Source: Ralstonia pickettii (GTDB taxonomy: Bacteria; Pseudomonadota; Gammaproteobacteria; Burkholderiales; Burkholderiaceae). From it: a stretch of DNA of 64,000 nucleotides. The stretch lies in contig NZ_CP066771.1 of the NCBI RefSeq assembly GCF_016466415.2, positions 2,418,001-2,482,000 on the forward strand, written 5' to 3'. Positions 26,987-36,168 of this stretch are shown piece by piece (position 1 is the stretch's first letter; every line of letters begins with the position of its first letter). The translations under genes were made by a program, and so were the position numbers. The notes below the pieces were generated by a model. The model did not search any database. It was not told the DNA's origin and saw nothing but the letters and a program-made list of their open reading frames with translations.

Positions 26987-27745
26987 ATGGAGATTCGCGA
27001 TCAGGTATTCATCGTCACCGGCGGTGCGTCGGGACTGGGCGCCGGCACAGCACGCACGTTAGCGGAAGCCGGCGGCAAGGTGGTGATTGCAGACCTGAAC
27101 GAAGCGGCCGGCACGGCGCTGGCGCAGGAACTGGGCGGTCGCTTCGTGCGCTGCAACGTCACGTCCGAAGCGGACGGGCAAGCCGTTGTAGAAGCCGCCA
27201 CATCGCTTGGTACGCTGCGCGGGCTGGTGAACTGCGCCGGGATTGCCACGGCGTCGCGCACGGTGGGCAAGACGGGGCCGCACCCGCTGGACCAGTTCGC
27301 ACGCGTGATCAACATCAACCTGATCGGCACGTTCAACATGATCCGGTTGGCAGCGACGGCCATGGCCAGCAATGCGCCTGATGCCGGCGGCGAGCGCGGC
27401 GTGATCATCAACACCGCATCGGTGGCGGCATTTGACGGGCAGATTGGCCAGGCCGCCTACGCGGCATCCAAGGGCGGTGTGGTGGCGATGACGCTGGCGA
27501 TTGCACGTGACCTGTCGCGTGACGGCATCCGCGTGATGACGATTGCGCCGGGCATTTTCGAAACGCCGATGCTGCTCGGCATGCCGGCCGAAGTGCAGGA
27601 CGCGCTGGGCAAGATGGTGCCGTTCCCGCCGCGCCTGGGTAAGCCGTCGGAATATGCGCAGCTCGCGCGTGCGATCGTTGAGAACCCGATGCTCAATGGT
27701 GAGACCATCCGCCTGGATGGCGCCATCCGCATGCAGCCGAAATAG
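26987..27745 (+). CDS. Short-chain dehydrogenase, 3-hydroxyacyl-CoA dehydrogenase type, 252 aa
   Basis: A cytoplasmic NAD-dependent SDR. The cofactor motif is [19 protein letters not shown] (11-29), with an acidic residue after the second strand (IADLN) favouring NAD over NADP. The NAG motif is in [16 protein letters not shown], and the catalytic set is [23 protein letters not shown] with Yxxx[17 protein letters not shown] and [13 protein letters not shown] resemble the HSD17B10-like 2-methyl-3-hydroxybutyryl-CoA dehydrogenases of fatty-acid and isoleucine breakdown. GAGGAGA precedes the ATG. It stands alone, so the substrate is inferred from similarity only. Confidence 0.9.
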   Translation: MEIRDQVFIVTGGASGLGAGTARTLAEAGGKVVIADLNEAAGTALAQELGGRFVRCNVTSEADGQAVVEAATSLGTLRGLVNCAGIATASRTVGKTGPHPLDQFARVININLIGTFNMIRLAATAMASNAPDAGGERGVIINTASVAAFDGQIGQAAYAASKGGVVAMTLAIARDLSRDGIRVMTIAPGIFETPMLLGMPAEVQDALGKMVPFPPRLGKPSEYAQLARAIVENPMLNGETIRLDGAIRMQPK

Positions 27746-27759
27746 GCGTGGCGATCAGG

Positions 27760-28656
27760 TCATGAGGCGGCGGGCAGCGCCATCCGGCGAATCATCTGCC
27801 ACGCCGCTTCGGCCGCCGGAGACAACGACCGGTCATGTCGCCGCGCCAGCACGATCGCGCGCGTTTCCTTAGGCGACAACGGTACCGCGACCAATGGCGA
27901 AGAAGACGGCAGCGGCAACGACAGCGACGGCACCACGCCCGCGCCGATACCGGCTTCCACCATGCCGAATACGGCGCTGCTGTGACCCATCTCCTGCGCA
28001 ACGTCCGGGTGAACGCCGTGGCGCAGGAAAATGCGGTCGATGAGCGGGCGGCTGCCCGAAGCATGGTCGAGCAGGACGACCGCCGTGCGATGCAAATCTT
28101 TCCAGCGCACACTGCTGCGCTGCGCGAACGGGTGATCCTTGCGACAGACGAGGCAGAACGGATCGACCAGCAGTGGCTCGGTCCATAGGCCTTCGGTATC
28201 GAGGGGTTCCACCACCACCCCAAAATCGGCTCCGCCTGTGCGGATCAATTGCAGCGTGTCGACCTGCACGGAGTCACGCACGATCATGCGGATGTCTGGA
28301 TAGCGCACCGCGCACTCCGCCACGTAGACCGGCATCAACCGGGTCGACACGGTCGGACTGGACGCCACGACAACGCGGCCGCGCCGCTGCTCGCTCACCT
28401 GTCGCGCCTGTTGCAACGTGTCGTCCAGATCAGCGACGAGACGATCCAGCGCCGTCGCCAGCGAGCGGCCCACTTCCGTCAGCACGACTTCGCGGGTGGT
28501 GCGATCGAGCAGCTTCAAGCCCAGTTCGCCTTCCAGCTCGGAGATCGAGCGGCTCACGGCCGGCTGGGTCAGGCCGATGGTGTCGCCCGCCCGGCTGAAG
28601 CTGTGCGCGCGTGCCACCGCGAGAAAGACGCGCAACTGGCGCAACGTCACATTCAT
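27760..28656 (-). CDS. LysR family transcriptional regulator, 298 aa
   Basis: A LysR-type regulator: N-terminal winged helix (residues about 3-60: TLRQLRVFLAVARAHSFSRAG, then LTQPAVSRSISELEGELGLKLLDR) and a C-terminal inducer-binding domain (about 90-295, RRGRVVVASSPTVSTRLMP, ADFGVVVEPLDTEGLW). It is divergent from the SBF-like transporter gene with 118 bases between starts, the classic layout for a LysR protein controlling its neighbour. It converges with the SDR gene. The start MNVTLRQL is the family-consistent ATG. Confidence 0.93.
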   Translation of the reverse strand: MNVTLRQLRVFLAVARAHSFSRAGDTIGLTQPAVSRSISELEGELGLKLLDRTTREVVLTEVGRSLATALDRLVADLDDTLQQARQVSEQRRGRVVVASSPTVSTRLMPVYVAECAVRYPDIRMIVRDSVQVDTLQLIRTGGADFGVVVEPLDTEGLWTEPLLVDPFCLVCRKDHPFAQRSSVRWKDLHRTAVVLLDHASGSRPLIDRIFLRHGVHPDVAQEMGHSSAVFGMVEAGIGAGVVPSLSLPLPSSSPLVAVPLSPKETRAIVLARRHDRSLSPAAEAAWQMIRRMALPAAS

Positions 28657-28774
28657 GCTGATAGCGTATGAATTGATTTGATCAATGCATTTGTATTCTA
28701 GATAGGGATGTTGTGCAATAGCGGCTATCCCGCCATCCAACCGCGCCGTCATGTAATGGTGACCGCGCACGCAC

Positions 28775-29806
28775 ATGAATATCCCGCTGTTGTCTCCGTT
28801 GTTGTCCCAGATCGATGGGTTCATCCGCGCCATGCTGGTGATGGTCGCGCTCGCCCTTTTCTTCCCGGCGCTTGGCGCGAGCGACGGCCCGCTGCGGCTG
28901 GACATTGTCACCATCGTCGGCGTATCGCTGGTGTTCTTCCTGCACGGCGCGGCACTCTCCCGCGAGAAGATCGTCGAAGGCGCGCGCAACTGGCGCCTGC
29001 ATCTGTTCGTGCAGAGCTGCACCTTCATCCTGTTTCCGCTGATCGGCGCGGTCATCCTGTTTGCGTGCAAACCGTTCATTCCGGCTGAGCTGCTGCTGGG
29101 CGTGTTCTATCTGTGCGCGCTGCCATCCACGGTGTCGTCGTCGGTGGCGATGACAGCCATGGCCAAGGGGAACGTACCGGCCGCCATCTTCAACGCGACC
29201 ATCTCGGGCCTGATCGGCATGATCGCCACCCCGCTGCTGATGAGCTTTGTGATCCAGGCGTCGGGCGCGGACCTGTCGGTGGGCAAGGCGCTGCTGGGCG
29301 TGGCAGAACAACTGCTGCTGCCGTTCGTGCTGGGTCAGTTGCTGCGCCCGGTGCTCGGCGGCTTCATCAACAAGCACAAGGCGATCATCAGCAAGGTCGA
29401 CCGCGCGGTGATCCTGCTGATCGTCTTCAACTCGTTTGCCGATTCGACGCACGCAGGGGTGTGGTCGAAGTATCCGTGGGAGACGATCGTGGCGGTGGCC
29501 GTCATGAGCAGCGCGCTGCTGTTCGTCGTCCTGGGTGCGACGACATGGCTGTCGCGACGCGCGGGCTTCAACCTTGCCGACGAAATCACCGCCGTGTTCT
29601 GCGGCTCGAAGAAGAGCCTGGCGAACGGCGTGCCGATGGGGAAGATCCTGTTTGCCGGCAACTCCGCGCTCGGCCTGATTGTGCTGCCGCTGATGATCTA
29701 TCACCAGTTGCAGCTGATTGTGTGCTCGACGCTCGCGCGCAGGTATGCGGATCGCGTGGCCCACGCCGAGAACAGCCCAGCTACCCCGGCGAGCCGCGTG
29801 GCTTGA
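28775..29806 (+). CDS. SBF-like (bile acid:Na+ symporter family) transporter, 343 aa
   Basis: An inner-membrane secondary transporter of the SBF-like type (YfeH-related, PF13593 style) with nine or ten hydrophobic segments. Family marks are GVSLVFFLHGAALSREKIVEG, the crossover region LCALPSTVSSSVAMTAMAKGN and the later AVFCGSKKSLANGVPMGKILF. The substrate of this subfamily is unclear. The ATG at 28775 is preceded only by a weak ribosome site. A divergent LysR gene is the likely regulator. The TGA stop forms TGATCA with the stop of the convergent GNAT gene. Confidence 0.88.
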   Translation: MNIPLLSPLLSQIDGFIRAMLVMVALALFFPALGASDGPLRLDIVTIVGVSLVFFLHGAALSREKIVEGARNWRLHLFVQSCTFILFPLIGAVILFACKPFIPAELLLGVFYLCALPSTVSSSVAMTAMAKGNVPAAIFNATISGLIGMIATPLLMSFVIQASGADLSVGKALLGVAEQLLLPFVLGQLLRPVLGGFINKHKAIISKVDRAVILLIVFNSFADSTHAGVWSKYPWETIVAVAVMSSALLFVVLGATTWLSRRAGFNLADEITAVFCGSKKSLANGVPMGKILFAGNSALGLIVLPLMIYHQLQLIVCSTLARRYADRVAHAENSPATPASRVA

Positions 29807-30352
29807 TCAAGGCAAGCGCGTCAGATTTTCGAATTCCGCTTCTGGCCAGTGGTAGGTGCGCACCCACGCGTGCCCGCCATCGGCCGTCTCCAGCCAGTCC
29901 CGGCTGACCGACACACCGCCCAGGGCTTCGTAGAAGCCGATCGCGGCGGTGTTCGCCTCGTACACCAGCAGATGTAACTGTGTGATGCCCTGAGCCACGG
30001 CCCAGCGCGCCGCTTCGCCCATCAGGCGCTTGCCGACACCATGGCCGCGTGACGTCGGCAGCAGATGCAGGTTGTCGACGAGCGCGCCCCATGGCGTATT
30101 GTCTTCACGCATGGCGCAGAGGAAACCGATGGTCTCGCCATCCAGATCGGCACACCACACGTATTGCCCGGCCACGGGTGCAGTCATGCGTTCGTGCCAC
30201 TTCGCGTGCATCTCTGCGTTGGCCACGCCGTCGAGATACGCGTCGGACAGGACCCCGAGCCCGCGATACGCGGTCTGCCAGCTTCGCGTGTGGATGTCGG
30301 CGATGGTGCTGGCGTCAGACGCACCGCCTTCGCGTAGCACAAGCGTCGTCAT
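29807..30352 (-). CDS. GNAT family N-acetyltransferase, 181 aa
   Basis: A cytoplasmic acetyl-CoA-dependent acyltransferase. It shows the GNAT order: N-terminal LREGGASDASTIADIHTRSWQTAYRG, the central strand WGALVDNLHLLPTSRGHGVGKRLM (acetyl-CoA loop RGHGVGKRL at about 100-108), and the final VYEANTAAIGFYEALGGVSV. The target is unknown. The gene follows amiC with 3 bases between the amiC stop and its start region on the opposite reading direction; both are on the minus strand, so it is the downstream partner of amiC. Its stop abuts the transporter stop. Confidence 0.88.
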   Translation of the reverse strand: MTTLVLREGGASDASTIADIHTRSWQTAYRGLGVLSDAYLDGVANAEMHAKWHERMTAPVAGQYVWCADLDGETIGFLCAMREDNTPWGALVDNLHLLPTSRGHGVGKRLMGEAARWAVAQGITQLHLLVYEANTAAIGFYEALGGVSVSRDWLETADGGHAWVRTYHWPEAEFENLTRLP

Positions 30353-30355
30353 GCG

Positions 30356-31879
30356 TCAGACGCCCGGGTTGCGCGATAACGGCGGGTTCTTGGCAAAGTA
30401 GGCGCGAATGCCGCGCAGGATCGCCTCGGCAAGCTGGTTCTGGTGCCCCAGGTCGTTGAGCTTGGCTTCCTCTTCCGGGTTGGAGATGAAGGCGGTCTCG
30501 ACGAGGATCGACGGAATGTCGGGCGCCTTGAGCACCGCAAAGCCCGCCTGCTCCACCTGCCCCTTGTGCAGCCGGTTGATGCCGCCGATCTGGTCCAGCA
30601 CGGCCTTGCCGACCTTCATGCTGTCGCCGATCTGGGCGGTGGTCGACAAATCCAACAGCACGCGCGTGACCTGGGCGTCTTTCGAGCCGAGATTGGCACC
30701 GCCGATCATGTCGGCGGCGTTTTCCTTGTTGGCGAGCCACTTGGCCTGCGCGCTGGAGGCGCCGCGATCCGAAAGCACGAACACCGAGGCACCGCGCGCT
30801 TCCGGGGTGACGAACGCATCGGCGTGGATGGAGACGAACAGGTCCGCCTGCACGCGGCGCGCCTTCTGCACGCGCACGCCCAGCGGGACGAAGTAGTCGG
30901 AATCGCGCGTCATCATGGCGCGCATGTTGGGCTGGGCGTCGATCTTGGCCTTGAGCATGCGAGCGATCGACAGCACCACGTCTTTCTCGTGTGTGCCTGC
31001 GCCGCCCGTGGCGCCCGGGTCTTCGCCGCCATGGCCGGGGTCGATGGCGACCGTAAGCAGGCGGCGCATGCGCGGGCCGCTCGACGGCGCACGCGGCACG
31101 GGTTGCTCGGGAAGGATCTCCAGCGGCGGCGTGTTCGGCGCGTTGGCGAGCGTCGACGGAGGATTCGTCGACGTGGAAGGCGGCGCCTTGCGAGGCGGTG
31201 TGCGGCTGGCAAGTGCCGGAGGTTGCGGCTCTTCGATCGCTGGCTTGGTAGGGCTTGCGCTGCTGTCGCGGCGTGCCAGCGCGGCGATCGGATCATCGTC
31301 ATCCGACGGCGCCGGCATGGGCGTGCCGCCGGACGCAGCAAAGCGCTCCTGCTTGCCCTCGGTGGCCTGCACGAGCTGCATCAGCGGGTCGGGCGGGTTG
31401 GTCGGGTACAGGTCGAACACCAGCCGGTTCCGATAGCCGGCAATCGGCAGCAACGTGAACACCTGCGGGTTGACGCTTTCCTTCAGGTCGAACACCAGAC
31501 GCACGACGCTCGGCCGGTTCTGACCCACGCGCACCTGGCGGATGTACGGATCGTTCGGCGCGATCTTGGCGACCAGCTCGCGCAAGGTCGGGTTCAGTTC
31601 GAGCCCGTCGATGTCGACCATCAGCCGATCCGGGTCCTTGATGAGCTGATGCGTGGCCTTGAGCGCGACGTCGGATTCGATCGTCACGCGTGTGTAGTCC
31701 TCGGCGGGCCACACGCGCACGGCGACGATGTTGGCGCCGCGCGCAATCTGCGGGCCCACCAGGCTCAGGATGACCGTGCCTGCGCCAGCCTTGGCCATGC
31801 GCGTGAGCCATTGGCGGCGGGCCTGGCTCGGCAGGTGGGGATCATCCGGTTGGTCGGTCGGCAGATGCTTGATCAGCAT
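30356..31879 (-). CDS. amiC: N-acetylmuramoyl-L-alanine amidase, 507 aa
   Basis: A periplasmic zinc amidase that cleaves the stem peptide from murein at the division septum. The N-terminus carries a twin-arginine-like signal (RRQWLTRMAKAGAGTVILSL, about 23-42), consistent with the Tat export of AmiC. An AMIN domain follows (about 50-150, VRVWPAEDYTRVTIESD), then a long low-complexity Pro/Ser/Thr linker (about 195-275). The Amidase_3 catalytic domain runs from about 280 (VAIDPGHGGEDPGA, then EKDVVLSIA, VSIHADAF and LVETAFISNPEEEAKL). The zinc ligands H, E, H and the catalytic E appear intact. tsaE overlaps upstream by seven bases. Confidence 0.95.
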   Translation of the reverse strand: MLIKHLPTDQPDDPHLPSQARRQWLTRMAKAGAGTVILSLVGPQIARGANIVAVRVWPAEDYTRVTIESDVALKATHQLIKDPDRLMVDIDGLELNPTLRELVAKIAPNDPYIRQVRVGQNRPSVVRLVFDLKESVNPQVFTLLPIAGYRNRLVFDLYPTNPPDPLMQLVQATEGKQERFAASGGTPMPAPSDDDDPIAALARRDSSASPTKPAIEEPQPPALASRTPPRKAPPSTSTNPPSTLANAPNTPPLEILPEQPVPRAPSSGPRMRRLLTVAIDPGHGGEDPGATGGAGTHEKDVVLSIARMLKAKIDAQPNMRAMMTRDSDYFVPLGVRVQKARRVQADLFVSIHADAFVTPEARGASVFVLSDRGASSAQAKWLANKENAADMIGGANLGSKDAQVTRVLLDLSTTAQIGDSMKVGKAVLDQIGGINRLHKGQVEQAGFAVLKAPDIPSILVETAFISNPEEEAKLNDLGHQNQLAEAILRGIRAYFAKNPPLSRNPGV

Positions 31880-32451
31880 GGGAACAGGTGTTGCAACGAC
31901 TGTAGAAGTTGAAGGCCGGTCTGTGTGCGTGCGCTCAGGCGTGCGGCGCGCGGTGCATGCTCAACGCCGTCCTCGTAGGTTTCGTGCACAACGTCGACCG
32001 ATAAAGCGATGTGCAAGTCAGGCGTGCCCAGCAGCGCCTGCGCCTTCTCTGGCCATTCGACCAGACACAGCGCGGGTTCGGCAAAGCAATCGCGGAAGCC
32101 GGCGTCGGTCCACTCTTCCGGATCGGCAAAGCGATACAGATCGAAGTGATAGACCTTCTGCGTGCCCATAGTTCCGGCAACGTCGTAGGGCTCGACCAGC
32201 GTATAGGTGGGGCTGCGCACGCGCCCGGTGTGCCCGAGGCCGCGCAGGATGGCCCGTGAGAGCGTCGTCTTGCCCGCGCCCAGATCGCCGGAAAGCTGCA
32301 CCTGCACGGGCCGCGCGCCCAATGCCCGCACGGCCTGCGCGAGCGCCGCACCAAAGGCCGACGTGGCCGCTTCATCGGTGAGCGAAAGCGTGCGCTCGGC
32401 GAGCGGAGGGGTCAGACCAGAAGGCGCGTCAGCAGGGAGCACGGTGGGCAT
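31873..32451 (-). CDS. tsaE: tRNA threonylcarbamoyladenosine ATPase TsaE, 192 aa
   Basis: A P-loop ATPase needed, with TsaB, TsaC and TsaD, for the t6A modification at position 37 of ANN-decoding tRNAs. The Walker A motif is GDLGAGKTTLSR (about 55-66), followed by the family stretch VRSPTYTLVEPYD (78-90) and VYHFDLYRFADPEEW. The C-terminus runs on about 30 residues past the usual end. The start chosen is the ATG at 32451; a second ATG at 32469 would extend it by six residues and overlap the queG start. The 3' end overlaps amiC by seven bases, as in many beta- and gamma-proteobacteria. Confidence 0.93.
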   Translation of the reverse strand: MPTVLPADAPSGLTPPLAERTLSLTDEAATSAFGAALAQAVRALGARPVQVQLSGDLGAGKTTLSRAILRGLGHTGRVRSPTYTLVEPYDVAGTMGTQKVYHFDLYRFADPEEWTDAGFRDCFAEPALCLVEWPEKAQALLGTPDLHIALSVDVVHETYEDGVEHAPRAARLSARTQTGLQLLQSLQHLFPC

Positions 32452-32455
32452 TGCG

Positions 32456-32461
32456 TACAAT
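32456..32461 (+). promoter_or_regulatory. -10 element for queG, seven bases before its ATG
   Basis: TACAAT lies at 32456-32461 and the queG ATG at 32468. Initiation at the usual distance would give a leaderless or almost leaderless mRNA. No good -35 is visible. Confidence 0.4.
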
Positions 32462-32467
32462 TTGGGC

Positions 32468-33619
32468 ATGTCCGCCACCCCCACGTCATCGCCCGAAACG
32501 AACCTGCATGCACGCCTGCCAGCCGATGCGGCCGGCATGCATGCGCTTGTCGCGCAGATTCGCTCCTGGGGTGCCGAACTCGGTTTCGATGCGGTCCGCA
32601 TCGCCGATGTCGACCTGTCGCACGCTGAAGAAGGGCTCCAGACGTGGCTTGCGCAGGGGTTTCACGGTGACATGGATTATATGGCGAACCATGGCATGCT
32701 CCGCGCGCGCCCGGCTGAACTTGTTGCCGGAACGGTACGCGCCATCGTCGCGCGGATGCCGTATCTGCCACATCTGGCCGATCCGCAAACACCCGGCAGC
32801 GACTGGCGCACCATCGAGTGGGACCGCCTGCGCCGCCCTGAAGACGCCACCATCTCGCTCTACGCCCGGGGCCGCGACTATCACAAGGTGCTGCGCCAAC
32901 GCCTGCAGAAGCTGGCGGAAAAAATTGCCGGTGCCATCGGGCCGTACGGCTTTCGCGTGTTCACCGATTCGGCACCGGTGCTGGAAGTCGCGCTCGCCAC
33001 CAACGGCGGCCTGGGCTGGCGCGGCAAACACACGCTGCTGCTCGACCGCGATGCGGGCTCGATGTTCTTTCTCGGAGAAATCCTCGTCGACCTGCCGTTT
33101 CCCGTTGATCCGCCCGTGGAGCCCCACTGCGGCAATTGCACGCGCTGCATCGACGTCTGCCCTACGCAGGCCATCGTCGCGCCATACACGGTGGATGCAC
33201 GCCGTTGCATCTCGTATCTGACCATCGAGCATAAGGGGAGCATTCCGGTTGAGCTGCGCCCGGCGATGGGCAACCGCGTCTATGGCTGCGACGACTGCCA
33301 GCTCATCTGCCCGTGGAACAAGTTTGCCGTACCGGCCAACTTGGCGGACTTTGACGTGCGCAACGGACTGGACGCGGCTACGCTGGCTGAGCTGTTCAGC
33401 TGGACGGACACCGAATTCAACCAACGGCTCGAGGGCAGCCCCATCCGCCGCATCGGGCACGAGCGCTGGCTGCGCAACATTGCCGTGGCGATCGGCAACG
33501 CGCTGCGCGGGCCGCTGCTGGATACAACGCGCACGCTCCTGACGGCCGCCCTGCATGCACGCGCTGATGACGCGTCGGAACTCGTGCGTGAACACGTCGC
33601 ATGGGCGCTCGCCCAATGA
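32468..33619 (+). CDS. queG: Epoxyqueuosine reductase, 383 aa
   Basis: A cytoplasmic cobalamin- and iron-sulfur-dependent enzyme that makes queuosine from epoxyqueuosine in the wobble position of some tRNAs. Its two [4Fe-4S] sites are visible: CGNCTRCIDVC (Cys 221, 224, 227, 231) and CDDCQLIC (274, 277, 281) plus Cys247 in DARRCISYLTIEHKG. N-terminal features GFHGDMDYMANHGMLRARP and VLEVALATNGGLGWRGKHT fit QueG. The start is divergent from and adjacent to tsaE. The next in-frame ATG (residue 24) is a possible alternative because the first 23 residues are poorly conserved. Confidence 0.95.
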   Translation: MSATPTSSPETNLHARLPADAAGMHALVAQIRSWGAELGFDAVRIADVDLSHAEEGLQTWLAQGFHGDMDYMANHGMLRARPAELVAGTVRAIVARMPYLPHLADPQTPGSDWRTIEWDRLRRPEDATISLYARGRDYHKVLRQRLQKLAEKIAGAIGPYGFRVFTDSAPVLEVALATNGGLGWRGKHTLLLDRDAGSMFFLGEILVDLPFPVDPPVEPHCGNCTRCIDVCPTQAIVAPYTVDARRCISYLTIEHKGSIPVELRPAMGNRVYGCDDCQLICPWNKFAVPANLADFDVRNGLDAATLAELFSWTDTEFNQRLEGSPIRRIGHERWLRNIAVAIGNALRGPLLDTTRTLLTAALHARADDASELVREHVAWALAQ

Positions 33620-33879
33620 CGTGAGCACTCCCTGTGACGCAACGTACCAGCGCATCAACACTGTGACGCGCGGTTAATCTGTTTTTTACGCTGCTTGCAG
33701 ATTGTTTTAAAAACAAAACATTACGCCGCTAGCACAAACCAATGAATACCCCTTAATGCTGGCACAGGCAGGCCCTTATACCGCCTAGTACGCAAACGCT
33801 TGCGCATCAGGGCAGACACCAATTGTTTCTCAATAAAATATCGGGAAAATGGCGGCCTAATCCTAAACCGCTCACATCG

Positions 33880-34530
33880 ATGTTTTCCGCTCTTGTTGAT
33901 CTCCGTTGCGCATTGCAGGCTGCAATCCGTGTCCGCTCATCCTGGATTGCACGCGCGTGGCGCGACGGCATCCTTGGCGCATTGCTCTGCGCCGCGTGTG
34001 TGAGCCCGGCATGGTCCACGGTGAACGTCGAGGGGGTGCCCTTCGACGACGCCGCGCGCGTGGCCGGCCGCGAACTGCTGCTCAACGGTACGGGCCTGCG
34101 TTCGGTGTTCGTTATCAAAGGCTATGTCGCGGGTCTGTATCTGCCCGAGCGCGCAAAGAACGCGGCCGTCGTCCTCGGCATGAAAGGCCCGAAGCGGTTG
34201 CAGATTCATCCGTTGCGCAATGTGGGCGCCGACACGTTCATCCACGCATTGAACGACGGCATCCATCGCAACCAGACCGAAATTCAAATGCAGAAGCTCG
34301 CCGACCGCCTGACGCAGTTGGAAGACGCGATGCGCCAGATCGGCTCCACCAAGCGCGGCGACACCATCAACTTCGACTACGCCCCCGATGCTGGTACCAC
34401 CATCAGCATCAATGGCGTGGCGCGCACCAAGGCCATCCCCGGCGAAGATTTCTACCAGGCCGTGCTCAGCATCTTCATCGGCAACAGCCCGGTGGACCGC
34501 GAGCTGAAAAACGGGTTGCTCGGAAGCTGA
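33880..34530 (+). CDS. Chalcone isomerase-like family protein, exported, 216 aa
   Basis: A secreted protein of the bacterial chalcone-isomerase-like family (PF16036 type). A basic N-terminus and signal peptide (about 23-46, RDGILGALLCAACVSPAWS) lead to the domain: VNVEGVPFDDAARVAGRELLLNGTGLRSVF, then KGYVAGLYLPERAKNAAVV, FIHALNDGIHRN and GDTINFDYAPDAGTTISING. The bacterial members lack the plant enzyme's role and probably bind small lipids or fatty acids; function is unknown. The start is taken as the ATG at 33880; a TTG at 33823 lies in frame upstream. It has no operon partner. Confidence 0.88.
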   Translation: MFSALVDLRCALQAAIRVRSSWIARAWRDGILGALLCAACVSPAWSTVNVEGVPFDDAARVAGRELLLNGTGLRSVFVIKGYVAGLYLPERAKNAAVVLGMKGPKRLQIHPLRNVGADTFIHALNDGIHRNQTEIQMQKLADRLTQLEDAMRQIGSTKRGDTINFDYAPDAGTTISINGVARTKAIPGEDFYQAVLSIFIGNSPVDRELKNGLLGS

Positions 34531-34652
34531 CAGCCTGACGATCGGCATTTCAGGGTTTCCCCGGTCGCCGCGTGGTTGGCGTTTGCAGTTGTGCTATTCA
34601 GCAGATTCCTACAAGAACGCAGAACGCGCACCAAGCCACAAGGAGGATGACG

Positions 34653-35630
34653 ATGCCCAAGGGACGACTGATCGCCAACCTGATCGGCGCCGCAGGCATG
34701 GCGTTGTGCGGTCCAGCACTGGCCGACAACTACCCCGCCAAGCCGCTCAAGCTGATCATTCCATTTCCGCCGGGCGGCACGACCGACATCGTCGGGCGCA
34801 GCGTGGCCGATCAGCTATCGAAGGTGCTGGGCCAGGCCGTGGTCGTGGAAAACAAGGGCGGCGGCGGCGGGTCGATCGGCGCCGATGCCATCGCCAAGGC
34901 CGCGCCGGATGGCTACACGATTGGCATCGCCACCGTCTCCACGCATGCGGTCAACCCGGCGTGCAACCCGAAGCTTTCGTACGACCCGCTGAAGGATTTC
35001 AAGCCGATCACCAATCTGGCCACGGTGGCCAACGTGATTGCGGTCAACCCAACCTTTCCGGCCAAGAACTACAAGGAATTTGTCGCGGCGCTGACGGCCA
35101 ACCCCGGCAAATATTCGTTCGCGACATCCGGCACCTGCGGCATCGGCCACATGCTGGGTGAAGCGTTCAAGGTGCTAACCAAAACGCAGATGGTCCATGT
35201 GCCGTATCGCGGTGCGGGCCCGGCGCTGAACGACGTGCTGGCCAACCAGGTGCCGATCATGGTCGACAACCTGCCCTCGTCCATGCAGTTCATCAAGAGC
35301 GGCAAGCTGCGGCCGATCGTGGTGGCGTGGAACAAGCGCATCGATAGCCTGCCCGACGTGCCGACCTTTGCCGAAGTCGGCCTAAAAGATGCAAACGACC
35401 CTGCGTGGTACGGACTCGTCGCGCCGGCCGGCACACCGGACGAGGTCATTCGCAAGCTCAACGAAGCTTCGGTCAAGGCGCTGAGAGAACCGGGCCTGGT
35501 CGATCGATTTCGCGGCGCCGGTGCCGAGCCTGTGGGCAACACGCCGCAGCAATACACGGCCGAAATCAAGCGCGAATTCGAAAAGATGCGCACCCTCGTC
35601 AAGCAGCAGAACATCAAGCTGGAGCAGTAA
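34653..35630 (+). CDS. Bug family tripartite tricarboxylate transporter substrate-binding protein, 325 aa
   Basis: A periplasmic binding protein of the very large Bug (TctC-like) family typical of betaproteobacteria. The signal peptide spans residues about 1-26 (ending GPALADN). The family opening is YPAKPLKLIIPFPPGGTTDIVGR, with the ligand pocket loops GGGGGSIGADAIAKAAPDGYT and SFATSGTCGIGHMLGEAFK, then HVPYRGAGPALNDVLANQV. AGGAGG at 34641-34646 would touch the ATG at 34647, so the ATG six bases on is the real start. No TctA or TctB membrane genes are near, as usual for orphan Bug proteins. The ligand is unknown. Confidence 0.93.
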   Translation: MPKGRLIANLIGAAGMALCGPALADNYPAKPLKLIIPFPPGGTTDIVGRSVADQLSKVLGQAVVVENKGGGGGSIGADAIAKAAPDGYTIGIATVSTHAVNPACNPKLSYDPLKDFKPITNLATVANVIAVNPTFPAKNYKEFVAALTANPGKYSFATSGTCGIGHMLGEAFKVLTKTQMVHVPYRGAGPALNDVLANQVPIMVDNLPSSMQFIKSGKLRPIVVAWNKRIDSLPDVPTFAEVGLKDANDPAWYGLVAPAGTPDEVIRKLNEASVKALREPGLVDRFRGAGAEPVGNTPQQYTAEIKREFEKMRTLVKQQNIKLEQ

Positions 35631-35691
35631 CGCTGCCCGCCCGGGGGCCTGTGCTAGATTCGCAGGATTGTTTTCAGCGCCGGCCTCCGTC

Positions 35692-36168
35692 ATGCCATCC
35701 CCTTTCGACGCCGTTCTCGAAGCGCCCTTCGGCAAGCTGGGCGTGCGCGTGGCCAACGGTGCGCTGCGCGAACTCGCTTATCTGCCCGAAAGTACGCCGA
35801 CTGTCGATTCATCCGACGCGTTGATCGCCAGGCTGGCTCGCCAGCTCGACGCGTACTACATTGACGCGCGTGCGACATTCGACATCCCGCTCGCACCCGC
35901 CGGCACAGATTTCCAGCTCCGCGTGTGGCAGGCCATCAGCGCCATCCCGTGCGGCAGTGTCATCACTTACGGCACCATCGCGCAACAGATCGGCAGCGTG
36001 CCACGCGCGGTCGGACAGGCATGCGGTGACAACTGGTTCCCCATCCTCATTCCGTGCCACCGCGTGGTGAGTGCGTCCGGCATCGGCGGGTTTTCGCATC
36101 ACACGGATGGCTACCTGTTGAACATCAAGCACTGGCTGCTGCGCCACGAAGGCGTGATGCTGATATGA
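35692..36168 (+). CDS. ogt: Methylated-DNA-protein cysteine methyltransferase, 158 aa
   Basis: A suicide repair protein that moves the methyl group from O6-methylguanine or O4-methylthymine to its own cysteine. The acceptor is Cys122 in LIPCHRVVSASG. The DNA-binding helix region is FQLRVWQAISAIPCGSVITYG, then RAVGQACGDNWFPILIPCHR (given in parts). The usual NP before the active site reads NW here. It lacks the Ada regulatory half, so it is the constitutive Ogt type. Its stop overlaps the xerD start as ATGA. Confidence 0.94.
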   Translation: MPSPFDAVLEAPFGKLGVRVANGALRELAYLPESTPTVDSSDALIARLARQLDAYYIDARATFDIPLAPAGTDFQLRVWQAISAIPCGSVITYGTIAQQIGSVPRAVGQACGDNWFPILIPCHRVVSASGIGGFSHHTDGYLLNIKHWLLRHEGVMLI